Origin: Myxococcales bacterium | GTDB taxonomy: Bacteria > Myxococcota_A > Polyangia > Polyangiales > Polyangiaceae | Reading direction: 5' to 3' | Assembly: GCA_016706225.1 (NCBI GenBank) | Contig: JADJKB010000006.1 | Span: forward strand, 62,001-126,000 | DNA: 64,000 nt | Part shown: piece after piece, positions 46,051-54,475 of the stretch | How positions within the stretch are numbered: the first letter of the stretch is position 1 | Layout: the number at the start of each line of letters is the position of its first letter | Program-made: the position numbers and the translations under genes | The notes under the pieces: model-generated | Database searches by the model: none | What the model was told of the DNA's origin: nothing | The model's input: the letters and a program-made list of their open reading frames with translations, nothing else

Positions 46051-46548
46051 TCACAGCCCGTCTGGAACCGGCACACTCTTCTCCTGTTTCGCGATGCGTT
46101 CGCCCAACGCCTTCAGCACGAGGTCGTAGTCTTTGTCGTCGACCGAGTCCGACCTGGGGCGCGGCTGCACGGTGTAGAGTGAATAGCGCTCGGTCTGCTT
46201 CGGTGGCAGGCGGGCATCGCGCTCCTTGAGCATCACGAGCACGCGAAACCCGATCGATCCGTTGGCAACGTCGATCACGATGCGTTGTTCGTGGACCGGG
46301 CTCACCCCACGGATCCGCCACTTCTCACCGAGCGCAGTGCCCGGACCGGCGCCGTCGAGGAGCCGCGCCACGCTGGGGGGCGGCGCCGAGGGCCAGGCGT
46401 TCGGAAACTCTTCGTGCACGGTGATCGCGGGGACGTTGGCGGGTCCGGGCGCAGCTTGTTTCACTGCCAGGACCACGGACAGCCCGATCAGCCCCACCGC
46501 GGCGAGCAGCCCGAACCCGACCAGAGCACCAGAACCACGACCTGCCAT
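46051..46548 (-). CDS. Single-helix membrane protein, unknown
   Basis: A 165-residue protein with an N-terminal helix (LVGFGLLAAVGLIGLSVVLAV) and a periplasmic domain (ITVHEEFPNAWPSAPPPSVA, WRIRGVSPVHEQRIVIDVAN, FRVLVMLKERDARLPP). No family recognised. ATG 46548 is preferred over 46566 because the helix then starts sooner. Convergent with the operon ending at 46017. Confidence 0.7.
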   Translation of the reverse strand: MAGRGSGALVGFGLLAAVGLIGLSVVLAVKQAAPGPANVPAITVHEEFPNAWPSAPPPSVARLLDGAGPGTALGEKWRIRGVSPVHEQRIVIDVANGSIGFRVLVMLKERDARLPPKQTERYSLYTVQPRPRSDSVDDKDYDLVLKALGERIAKQEKSVPVPDGL

Positions 46549-46673
46549 GAAGCCTCGTGAGCGCACCTTCCGTCGTCACCCATGCCTCGAGCTTGGCCTT
46601 GGCCGCCGGCCGAAGCTCGCGAGAGTTCGCACACCTCGCGCCTGCTCGCAACTCACGCTGGCGCGAGACAAGA

Positions 46674-46790
46674 GTGACCGCGCGGCGGACGCTGGCGCTG
46701 GCGAAAGTGACCGCGCGGCGGACGCTGGCGCTGGCGAAAGTGACCGCGCGGCGGACGCTGGCGCTGGCGAAAGTGACCGCGCGGCGCCGG
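46674..46790. repeat. 33-nt minisatellite upstream of DUF222-HNH copy 3
   Basis: Three full 33-nt units (46674, 46707, 46740), each GTGACCGCGCGGCGGACGCT followed by GGCGCTGGCGAAA, and a partial fourth unit from 46773. The sequence differs from the arrays at copies 1 and 2 but sits at the same place relative to the gene and leader. The rest of 46567-46880 shows no gene. Confidence 0.8.
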
Positions 46791-46880
46791 CTCGGGAGAA
46801 CGCGCGGGCCGGACGCGGCCCTCGCGCAGATCTCTCCGCACGTCGCGCAAAAAAAATCTTCTCACCGATCACGATTGTGC

Positions 46881-47064
46881 TTGACCGATTTTCGCAGCGC
46901 CTTCGCGCGCGATCGACGAGGTCGGCTGCAACCGCGTGCTGCCGCCCGGCACTCGACACCAGACGCGCTGCCGCAACGAAAACACTTCGAGCGCCGTCCG
47001 ACGCTCCGATCGCCGCGCTGGGTGTCAGCGGCGAAGCCAGAAATCTCCGTGGTACGAGAGCTTC
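46881..47064 (+). promoter_or_regulatory. Conserved 184-nt leader of DUF222-HNH copy 3
   Basis: TTGACCGATTTT begins at 46881 and the ATG is at 47065. The spacing equals that of copies 1 and 2 within two bases although the coding regions are far diverged. The proximal end CCGTGGTACGAGAGCTTC parallels CGTGGTATGCGGAGAAGC of copy 1. Confidence 0.5.
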
Positions 47065-48675
47065 ATGAGTCACGCTGCTCTTCATCAGCTGAGCGACGAC
47101 GCGCTCGTCGAGGCCACCCGCTCCCTCGTCGTCGCCGGTCGCCGGGTCACCGCCAAGCTCATCCTCTACCTCGCCGAGGTCGAGGAACGCCGCCTTCACC
47201 TGCGTGCCGCGTCCCCCTCTCTCTTCGACTTCTGCACGCGCCGCCTCGGCATGAGCGAGGGCGAGGCCTATCGACGCATCGTTGCCGCGCGGCTCGCGCG
47301 AAAGTTTCCGGTCATTCCCGCGCTGGTGGCCTCGGGCAAGGTGCACCTCTCGGCCCTCGCGCTGCTCAAGTCCCACCTGACACCGGACAATCACGCCGAG
47401 TTGCTCGACCTGATTTGCGGCAAGACCAAGCGCGAAGTGGAGACCCTCGTCGCCCACCTCGCACCCAGACCCGATGTGCCCTCCCGAATGCGCAAGTTGC
47501 CGCCGCGGCGCCCGCCGTCGCGCTCGACACTGCTCGCCGCGGTACAGCCAGCGCAGCTGATCACCTCGGGCTCGTCGCCGCCACGATCGTCGCCGCCGCC
47601 CTCGTCCCTACTGACCTCGCCCCCGGAGCGCTCGGCGTCGCCCGTGCAACCCACCGCGCAGCCGCTTGCGCCGCCGCCCACCGACGCGACCGCCAGCCCC
47701 AGCGCAGCCTTCTTCCCCCATGACACGAGCTCGCGCGGCGCCGCGCAAATTCAAGTCCTCGCCCCGGAGCGCCACGCGGTGCACTTCACTGCCAGCACGG
47801 AACTGCGCGGCAAACTGGAGCGAGCGCTCGATCTCACGAGTCACGTGAACCCGGGCCGCGACCTCGCGCTCGTGGTCGAGCGCGCCGTCGATCTCCTGCT
47901 GCACGATCTCGAGAAGAAGAAGCTCGGCAAGACCGCGCGCCCCGCCCGCCCCCGACGCTCGGACGGCGAGCGCGTCAGCAATCCGACGCGGCGCGAGGTC
48001 ATCGCTCGCGATGGCGAGCGCTGCACTTACACCAGCTCGAACGGCGAGCGCTGCACGGCGCGCGCGTTTCTCGAGCTCGACCACAAGCAGCCGCGCGCTG
48101 GGCGGGAGCGCCAATCCCGACAACCTGCGCGTGCTCTGCCGCGCGCACAATCTCCTCGCCGCCGAGGCCGTCTTCGGGCGCGACCTCATCAGCAAGCCAA
48201 TCCACCTCCGCGAATTGCGCGCGCCATACGACACCAAACCGATCCCTCCGCGCGAGCTCCGCGAATTGCGCGCGCCATACGACACCAAACCGATCCCTCC
48301 GCGCGAGCTCCGCGAATTGCGCGCGCCATACGACACCAAACCGATCCCCCCGCGCGAGCTCCGCGAATTGCGCGCGCCATACGACACCAAACCGATCCCT
48401 CCGCGCGAGCTCCGCGAATTGCGCGCGCCATACGACACCAAACCGATCCCCCCGCGCGAGGCGCGCGCCGACCCGCGACGGGGAGGGCCGCCCACAAGAA
48501 TCCACCACGAAATGGAGACCCACTCGCGCTGGGAGAGGCGTCCTGCCATCACGCCAGCGCGAACCCACTCGTGCTGGGAGAGGCGTCCTGCCATCACGCC
48601 AGCGAACCCACTCGCGCTGGGAGAGGCGTCCTCCCATCACGCCAGCGCGAAGCCCACTTGCAACAGTTGGGCTGA
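47065..48675 (+). CDS. DUF222/HNH endonuclease, copy 3 (frameshifted in HNH core)
   Basis: MSHAALHQLSDDALVEATRS starts a DUF222 domain (about 1-150) diverged from copy 1; a long Pro/Ser linker (about 150-240) and a second helical part follow. The HNH module begins TRREVIARDGERCTYTSSNG and reaches LELDHKQPRA near 48095. It then shifts frame: LGGSANPDNLRVLCRAHNLL lies in the next frame. Alignment with LEHDTPFALGG of copy 1 suggests loss of one CG from a CG run. The restored frame leads into a 17-residue repeat (LRELRAPYDTKPIPPRE) five times. As written, the frame ends in Arg-rich nonsense at 48675. Confidence 0.75.
   Translation: MSHAALHQLSDDALVEATRSLVVAGRRVTAKLILYLAEVEERRLHLRAASPSLFDFCTRRLGMSEGEAYRRIVAARLARKFPVIPALVASGKVHLSALALLKSHLTPDNHAELLDLICGKTKREVETLVAHLAPRPDVPSRMRKLPPRRPPSRSTLLAAVQPAQLITSGSSPPRSSPPPSSLLTSPPERSASPVQPTAQPLAPPPTDATASPSAAFFPHDTSSRGAAQIQVLAPERHAVHFTASTELRGKLERALDLTSHVNPGRDLALVVERAVDLLLHDLEKKKLGKTARPARPRRSDGERVSNPTRREVIARDGERCTYTSSNGERCTARAFLELDHKQPRAGRERQSRQPARALPRAQSPRRRGRLRARPHQQANPPPRIARAIRHQTDPSARAPRIARAIRHQTDPSARAPRIARAIRHQTDPPARAPRIARAIRHQTDPSARAPRIARAIRHQTDPPARGARRPATGRAAHKNPPRNGDPLALGEASCHHASANPLVLGEASCHHASEPTRAGRGVLPSRQREAHLQQLG
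48206..48460 (+). repeat. Five tandem 51-nt repeats at the 3' end of copy 3
   Basis: Five near-perfect 51-nt units starting at 48206, 48257, 48308, 48359 and 48410. In the frame of the HNH tail each unit encodes LRELRAPYDTKPIPPRE. The only differences are CCT/CCC at one codon and the unit ends. Near-identity implies recent expansion. Confidence 0.9.
48519..48651. repeat. Three palindromic repeats of about 45 nt
   Basis: Units start at 48519, 48564 and 48607. Each contains CGCGCTGG and, about 20 bases later, CCAGCG(CG), an inverted pair of up to nine bases (TCGCGCTGG/CCAGCGCGA), so each can fold as a REP-like hairpin. No gene is visible here. Confidence 0.8.
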
Positions 48676-48870
48676 CGCCTTTCCCAGCGCAGGTCGGTTC
48701 CGCATTCGACCCTCGCGCTGGCCGAGCGCCTTTCCCAGCGCAGGTCGGCTCCGCATTCGACCCTCGCGCTGGCCGAGCGCCTTTCCCAGCGCAGGTCGGC
48801 TCCGCATTCGACCCTCGCGCTGGCCGAGCGCCTTTCCCGGCGCCCCAGCGCAAGTCGGCGCGAGCCCACG
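48676..48870. repeat. 51-nt repeats, three full plus one partial
   Basis: Units starting at 48676, 48727 and 48778, plus a partial from 48829, share CGCCTTTCCCAGCGCAGGTC and CATTCGACCCTCGCGCTGG. CCAGCGC and GCGCTGG form a seven-base inverted pair within each unit. The period (51) equals that of the coding array at 48206, but the sequence is unrelated. Confidence 0.85.
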
Positions 48871-48905
48871 CGGCCGCTCGTCTCAGCCCGAGCACACCGG
48901 TCTTG

Positions 48906-50411
48906 CTAACGAGCGCGGGCGCTGGCCTTGCAGCTCAGAAGGGTGGTGCCCGCTTCGCGCAGCACCACTCCGCACTCCGGCAGGTCGAGCTCCATGTCCG
49001 CTCGCAGCCAGACGTAGAGGCGCCCCTCGCGCTCGATCAACCCGGGCAAATTCTCGGCGCGCGCGCCGTATAGGTTGCGGGCGCCGCGCACGCACAGCGT
49101 TGCCGGACAGTCGAGCCCGGCGTCACGCCCCGGAAATACCCGAGCCAAACGGTAGCTCGCCTCCGCGAGTGACCACTCGGGAAACACGGCGACCGCCGCG
49201 CTCGGATCCGCTCGCAGCCAGCCGACGGTGATCGGTGTGCGCCGCCCGGTCGATAGCTCCGGGCCCGTGGCTGAACCCGAGAAGTATGCAGGCAAGAGCC
49301 CGGCGTGCGCGCACGCAACCGCGGCCACGAGTGTCAGTCCGATACGACCGAAGGCGCTTGCGCCGAGCACACCCACAGCCACGAACAGCGGCACGACTGG
49401 CAGCAAGTACCGCGCACGCACTGCCGTGAAGAGCGAAAATGCGAGCAGCGTGAGCACGCCGAGCGCAATGGCGGCGATCGCGCGAACCTCGCTGCCACCC
49501 AACGCTCGCCGCCGCGCCGCGCCGATCACCAGCGCAATCACGAGCAGCCCGTTGAACGGCGCCGCCGGACCCGAAAAGAGCGCCAGCCCATCCACGAGTG
49601 CCCGTAGAGAGCCGGTCGGCGCGTGAGGGCCGCCGCCGACTCCGAGCCACAACGTCGGCAGCGCAAACGGGAACGTGAATGCAACGGCAGTCACCGCGGC
49701 GCCAAACGCACCGACGATCCCCACCAGGAGCCCGCGCCTCTCGCGCGCAGACCAGAGCGCGACCGCCACCGAACCAACCAGCGGCCCCAGCGTCAGGTAC
49801 TCGGTGAACAGCGTGGCCGCGGCCACCAGCGAGTAACCGAAGAACCAACGCTCTCGCCCGGTGTCCAGCGCCTTCGACAGACACACGTGGGCCGCGAGCA
49901 CGCCGAGCGCGGCCAGGGAATAGCCGCGCGCGAGCTGCGAGGTGTGCAGCGCCGCCGGCATGCTGGCGAGCCACAGCGCAGCGATCGTGGCGGGACCGCG
50001 CCCCGCCGCCGCCCGAACCAGCGCAAACACCAGCGGCACGCACGCAACCCCCGCCAACACGGACACGCCGCGGGCGTTCCCGAGCTCGTGCGCCCCGCCA
50101 ACCCAGGTCATGAGCAGCGCCGACAGCGGCGGATGCAGCCGCGCATCGGTCTCGCGCGCCCAGCCGGCGATGCTCACGAGACCGAGCCCCACGGGTTCGT
50201 CGTTATCGACGGGGCGCGACTCCAGAAACATCAGGCGCAACACCAGCGCAACAGTCGTGGCCACGAGCAGGCACACGACGTCGCCCATGCGCCAGGCCGG
50301 GCGTCGTTTCAGCGTGGACCCCGGGAGTGAGCGGCGGATGCGGCTCCGAGCCAGCGAGAGCAGGGCAAAGAGCAGGAGCCCTGCGAGCGCCGCCACGCCC
50401 GGAGACGGCAC
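48906..50411 (-). CDS. GT-C membrane glycosyltransferase (PMT-type)
   Basis: A 501-residue polytopic protein with GTG start and roughly ten helices. After the first helices, RLMFLESRPVDNDEPVGLG carries the acidic DNDE loop of PMT_2/GT39-83-type enzymes, and DARLHPPLSALLMTWVG matches the following HPPL motif. A soluble tail of about 110 residues (VGWLRADPSAAVAVFPEW, CPATLCVRGARNLYG) ends the protein. It would take a sugar from a polyprenyl-phosphate donor in the periplasm. It starts three bases after the stop of the upstream chemoreceptor gene on the same strand. Confidence 0.82.
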   Translation of the reverse strand: MPSPGVAALAGLLLFALLSLARSRIRRSLPGSTLKRRPAWRMGDVVCLLVATTVALVLRLMFLESRPVDNDEPVGLGLVSIAGWARETDARLHPPLSALLMTWVGGAHELGNARGVSVLAGVACVPLVFALVRAAAGRGPATIAALWLASMPAALHTSQLARGYSLAALGVLAAHVCLSKALDTGRERWFFGYSLVAAATLFTEYLTLGPLVGSVAVALWSARERRGLLVGIVGAFGAAVTAVAFTFPFALPTLWLGVGGGPHAPTGSLRALVDGLALFSGPAAPFNGLLVIALVIGAARRRALGGSEVRAIAAIALGVLTLLAFSLFTAVRARYLLPVVPLFVAVGVLGASAFGRIGLTLVAAVACAHAGLLPAYFSGSATGPELSTGRRTPITVGWLRADPSAAVAVFPEWSLAEASYRLARVFPGRDAGLDCPATLCVRGARNLYGARAENLPGLIEREGRLYVWLRADMELDLPECGVVLREAGTTLLSCKASARAR

Positions 50412-50414
50412 GAC

Positions 50415-52025
50415 TCAGCTGAGCGCTTTCTTCAGCTTCTCGGTGTGGGTGATCAGCTCGCGCAACGCCCCGTCCTGGCGCCGCGCCGTGTCCTCGAGCC
50501 GCGCGGCCGAGGCCAACGCGTGCTCGGTGCCACGGGTCTGCGAGCGGTGCGACGAATTGATCTGGTTGACCATGTGGCTGATGCTCTCGATGGCCTGGGT
50601 GATTTGACGCCCGCCGCGCGACTGCTCCTGGCTGGAGCGCTCGACCTGCTGGGCGATGGACCGCATCTTGTCGCTGCTCTTGATCACGAGCTCGCTGCCG
50701 CGGGCCTGCTGCGCCGTCGCCGCCGCGATCTGCTGCACCGTCTCGGCGATGCGCCCGATGGCGTCGGTGACCTGTTTGCTGCCCTTGGCCTGTTCAACCG
50801 TGGCCCGGGCAATGGCCCGCACCATGTTGGTGCTCTTCTGGGAGCTCTCCAGGATCTTCTTGAGCGCGCGCTCGGCCTCGTTCGAGACCTCGACGCCGCG
50901 GTCGACGTTCTGTGCACCGCGCTCGACGGCCTGAATTGCGTTGCGGCTCTCGGACTGGATGGTCTTGATCAGATCGGCGATCTCTTTGGTGCTTGCCCCG
51001 GCCCGCTCCGCCAGGTCCTTGATCTCGTCGGCGACGACCGCAAACCCCTTGCCGTGTTCGCCCGCTTGCGCCGCGATGATCGCGGCGTTCAGCGCCAAGA
51101 GGTTGGTCTGCTCCGCCACGTCGTCGATGACGTTGAGGATCTGCCCGATGGCGTCGATGCGCGACCCGAGGTTGGAGATGACCGCCACGGCCTCCTGGCT
51201 GCTCTCCTTGATGCGATAGATCTCACCAATGGTCTTGAGGATGCTCTCGGCGCCCCGCTCGGCGTCCAGCGCGACCTCCTCGCTGAGCCGGGCCGTCTCG
51301 TTGGCGTTCGACTGAACCTGATCGATGGACACGTCCATCTCGTTCATGCTCGAGCTGGTCTCTTCCGCGGTCAGCGAGAGCGCGTCGACGTTCTTGGCCA
51401 CCTCTTTGATGGAGAATGCCATCTCTTCGATGCTGCTGACGCTCTCGCGCACGCTGGACGCCAGCTCGACGATGTTGGACGCGACCTCCTCGTTGGTCGC
51501 CGTCATCTCCAAGATGCTGGAGCTGGACTCCTCGGCGCTGGCAGCGAGCACCTCGACGTGCTGGGCGATCTCCAGCATCGACGACGCAGACTCCTTGATG
51601 GTTCGCGCGGTGTCCTCGCTGGTGTCGAGCTGTCCCGCAACGCCCTCGGTGAGCTTGCGCAACGCGTCCGACACGGCCCGCGACGCTTCGTCGACCGCGA
51701 CCGCGCGCTCTTCGTCCCGGGCGCTCAGCTCGTTGAGCGTCTCGTGAAGCTCGTCGAGCTCCGCGTACAGGCCGCGCAGTGCGGGATCCGCGTCGGCGGG
51801 CGCCTCCGGCTTGCGACCATCGCGGAGCCGGCGCACCGCCGACACGACTCCTTCGACCACGCCACCGGAGCTAGCTCCGGAGGTCGCCAGCCACGCTCCG
51901 ACCGTCCCAACGAGGCCGACCGCGATGGCGTAGGCTGCGATGTCTTGTCGCAGGAAGGCGACGATGAGACCGGCGACGAGGGGAAGCCCCACACCCAAGA
52001 GTTGACGCTGGGACAGTCCGTTCAT
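50415..52025 (-). CDS. Methyl-accepting chemotaxis protein
   Basis: A 536-residue receptor. Two closely spaced N-terminal helices (LLGVGLPLVAGLIVAFL; IAAYAIAVGLVGTVGAWLA) are separated by only a few residues, so there is almost no periplasmic domain. A long coiled coil follows, with Ser-rich heptads (SSSILEMTATNEEVASNIVE repeated in variants) around residues 150-260 and the signalling hairpin DVAEQTNLLALNAAIIAAQA...GFAVVADEIKDLAERAG near 298-342. The usual A is replaced by I in AAIIAAQAG. No cheA, cheW or cheR lies nearby, so it is an orphan receptor, possibly FrzCD-like in use. Confidence 0.93.
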   Translation of the reverse strand: MNGLSQRQLLGVGLPLVAGLIVAFLRQDIAAYAIAVGLVGTVGAWLATSGASSGGVVEGVVSAVRRLRDGRKPEAPADADPALRGLYAELDELHETLNELSARDEERAVAVDEASRAVSDALRKLTEGVAGQLDTSEDTARTIKESASSMLEIAQHVEVLAASAEESSSSILEMTATNEEVASNIVELASSVRESVSSIEEMAFSIKEVAKNVDALSLTAEETSSSMNEMDVSIDQVQSNANETARLSEEVALDAERGAESILKTIGEIYRIKESSQEAVAVISNLGSRIDAIGQILNVIDDVAEQTNLLALNAAIIAAQAGEHGKGFAVVADEIKDLAERAGASTKEIADLIKTIQSESRNAIQAVERGAQNVDRGVEVSNEAERALKKILESSQKSTNMVRAIARATVEQAKGSKQVTDAIGRIAETVQQIAAATAQQARGSELVIKSSDKMRSIAQQVERSSQEQSRGGRQITQAIESISHMVNQINSSHRSQTRGTEHALASAARLEDTARRQDGALRELITHTEKLKKALS

Positions 52026-52101
52026 GCTCGCTCGCGGGTTGCGGCGAGGTTATTGGGCATCGGGCGGGGCGCCAAGAGAAAGGCGCTCCGGCTGAAGGAA
52101 G

Positions 52102-52605
52102 TTACATCTCTCGGCGTCCGGGAGCGCTCCGGGTCGGGGTCGCCGCCTCGGTCGGCTCGACTTGTTTTTTGCCCTTATCGACCCAGGTGTCCTTGAAGCG
52201 GAGCTTCCACTTCTTGGTCGGCGCGGTGGAGACACGACTGCGATCGGCGGCGGCTGGAGCGCGACTCAGGCCTCCACTGGGTGCGGGGCCGCGGGCCACG
52301 GGCGACGGTGTGCGGGGGTCCGACGGGTTCGCTGCCGGCGGCGGCATGCGCGGATCGGACGGGCGCGAGGCCGGAGCTGACGGGGTGGCAGCCGCCGGCT
52401 GATGCGGGTTCGTTTGAGGCGAGGACGCGGGCTGCGCCGGTGACTGATACGCGGGCGCTCCGGCCGGTGCCGGCGTGGTGTACACGGCGGTCGGCGGCAG
52501 GCTGGCTACGACAGGACCTGACGGAGCGGCGGGGCCGGTGGTCATGGAAATGGAGCAGCCGCTCGAGAGCAGCAGGATCGCCAGGAAAGGGATCGGGTTC
52601 GACAT
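52102..52605 (-). CDS. Pro/Ala-rich lipoprotein
   Basis: A 167-residue protein with signal peptide and lipobox LLLSSGC (Cys17). The mature part is Pro/Ala/Ser-rich and likely unstructured (SDPRMPPPAANPSDPRTPSP), ending in a short basic motif KKWKLRFKDTWVDKGKK. Probably a cell-wall-spanning linker; no family recognised. It lies upstream of the chemoreceptor on the same strand. Confidence 0.7.
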   Translation of the reverse strand: MSNPIPFLAILLLSSGCSISMTTGPAAPSGPVVASLPPTAVYTTPAPAGAPAYQSPAQPASSPQTNPHQPAAATPSAPASRPSDPRMPPPAANPSDPRTPSPVARGPAPSGGLSRAPAAADRSRVSTAPTKKWKLRFKDTWVDKGKKQVEPTEAATPTRSAPGRREM

Positions 52606-52645
52606 CTAGCTTGTTACACGTCGAAAACGCCCAAACCCTTCCCTG

Positions 52646-54304
52646 TCAGGCCGAGCTGGGGACTGGCGCTTCGGCCAGCAAGGTGGGCCCGGCAACGGCC
52701 AAAACCACGGTGAATACCGCTCCTCCCCCGGCTGCATCGGCATGGAATATTTCGCCACCGTGTTCGAGCACGATGCGGTGCACGATGGCGAGACCGAGCC
52801 CGGTGCCCTCCGGTTTGGTGGTCACATAGGGCTCGAACAGGCGCTCCCGGAGCTCGGCCGGCACACCGGGGCCGTTGTCCCTCACTGCCAAGACCACCCG
52901 GTCCGGTCCGGCGGGACCGAGCTCGACGACAACACGCGGTTCGTCCCGGCCCTTCGCAGCGTCGATGGCGTTCTGGATCAGATTGGTCAGCACCTGCACC
53001 ATCTGATCCGCATCCGCGTTGATGATCGGCACCGGCGAGAGGGAGAGCTCGATGGCGGCACCGCTGCTGGCGTGCAAGTTGACGACCTTGCGCACGACCT
53101 CGGAAAGCTCGATGGGTGAGGGGTTCGGCGGGGGGAGTCGGGCGAAGCGCGTGAACTCCGACACGATGTTGCTGATGCGAGCGACCTCTTCGAGCACTGT
53201 CCGAGTCGCCTCGTCGAAGTACTCGTCGAACTCGGGGTCGTCGCGCGCGCGCAGTCGGCGCAGGGTCTCGACCGCGGCGCGGATCGGCGCGAGCGGATTC
53301 TTGATCTCGTGGGCGACACGACGAGCGATCTCGCGGCGCGCAGCGATGCGTTCGGTCGCGGCCAGGCGCTTGCGAAGCTGAGTCAAGTCGGCGATGGCTT
53401 TGTTGAAGGCGTTGGCCAGCTCCACCAGCTCCTTGCCGCCCTCACCCTTCACGGGCTTGGGCTCCCCACTCACGACCTCGCGCGCCTGGGCAGCCATCTT
53501 CACGATCGGTCGAGCGAGCCCCCGCGAGAGCAGCAACGCCACGAGCAGGGCGGCGCCGAACGTGCTGCCGCCGATGACGATCAGCGTCGAATCGAGCGCC
53601 TGCAGCGCGCGCGCGAGCGGCACGCGGGATTGGCTCGCGAACAGCTGCATGCCGCCCAGATCGGGGATGCTCACTGCCGTCACCATGTCCGCCCCCGAGC
53701 TGGGTCTCGAGAGCGACAAGCGCACGCCGTGGGCCTCTGCGGTCGCCTGCAGCATCGGGTCGAGGTGGCGCGCGGCGTAGAGGCCAACCCAGAGTTTCTT
53801 GTTGTCGTGATCGCGAACGATGCAGCCCGCCTCGACCGCGAGCGGAGGTTCGGTGGTGCGCAGGCGCGCCGAACGCGTCCCGCTCTGCATGCGCTCGGCC
53901 AGACGTTTGTCGCGTTTGCCGACCAGACCATCGGCGTGACCGGCGCCCAGCACCTCGCCTTCACTCGTGACGAGCACCAGCTCGTCGAGCCGAAGCGCCT
54001 TCATCAGCTCCGGTACACGCAGGCTCAAGGACAGGCGACGCGAGTCGAGATCCCGCGCCTTGAGACCGACCAGCGCGCTGTCGACCATCGGGTCGTGTTT
54101 GCACAGCGGTTCGACCAACTCCGGCAGATCACGCACCGCCGCTCCGAGTTGTTTCTCCAAGCGCTGGAACGCAAGCGCCCCCTGCTCTCGAAATCGCTCC
54201 TCTTCGGTGCGGCGCCACGCCTCGCGCACACCAAAGCCCAAGCTCACCGTGGTGACCACGGTGAGCAGAAGCGTCGCCACGAGCAGGCGTTGCGCGAGCG
54301 TCAC
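52646..54304 (-). CDS. Sensor histidine kinase
   Basis: A 552-residue membrane kinase with GTG start. First helix LLVATLLLTVVTTVSLGFGV; a periplasmic sensor of about 230 residues; second helix LIVIGGSTFGAALLVALLLS (about 240-262); a HAMP-like segment (ARPIVKMAAQAREVVSGEPK); H-box RRVAHEIKNPLAPIRAAVET near 330; N-box QVLTNLIQNAIDAA near 440; G boxes VRDNGPGVP and GTGLGLAIVHRIV near 478 and 502. NtrY/AtoS-like HEIKNPL box. No response regulator is adjacent, so it is an orphan. Confidence 0.92.
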   Translation of the reverse strand: MTLAQRLLVATLLLTVVTTVSLGFGVREAWRRTEEERFREQGALAFQRLEKQLGAAVRDLPELVEPLCKHDPMVDSALVGLKARDLDSRRLSLSLRVPELMKALRLDELVLVTSEGEVLGAGHADGLVGKRDKRLAERMQSGTRSARLRTTEPPLAVEAGCIVRDHDNKKLWVGLYAARHLDPMLQATAEAHGVRLSLSRPSSGADMVTAVSIPDLGGMQLFASQSRVPLARALQALDSTLIVIGGSTFGAALLVALLLSRGLARPIVKMAAQAREVVSGEPKPVKGEGGKELVELANAFNKAIADLTQLRKRLAATERIAARREIARRVAHEIKNPLAPIRAAVETLRRLRARDDPEFDEYFDEATRTVLEEVARISNIVSEFTRFARLPPPNPSPIELSEVVRKVVNLHASSGAAIELSLSPVPIINADADQMVQVLTNLIQNAIDAAKGRDEPRVVVELGPAGPDRVVLAVRDNGPGVPAELRERLFEPYVTTKPEGTGLGLAIVHRIVLEHGGEIFHADAAGGGAVFTVVLAVAGPTLLAEAPVPSSA

Positions 54305-54475
54305 GCTGGGGATCCTAGCTGATTGTGCGATAACGCCGGAAACTCCCCGGCGCTTCCGGCAGGGTCGCGATTCCCGAGCGCGGCCCGTTCGACGGCACAC
54401 CCTCGCCAGCGCCGAGGGAATTTCCCGCGGGGGCGGGCTTGCGTGGGACCGAGGGTGCTCGTAGTTTCCGGTCGC

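Noticed and set aside
48206..48870. Regular repeats of 45-51 nt that might suggest a CRISPR array
   Set aside because: Units are directly adjacent with no unique spacers, part of the array is in frame in a gene, and no cas gene is present.
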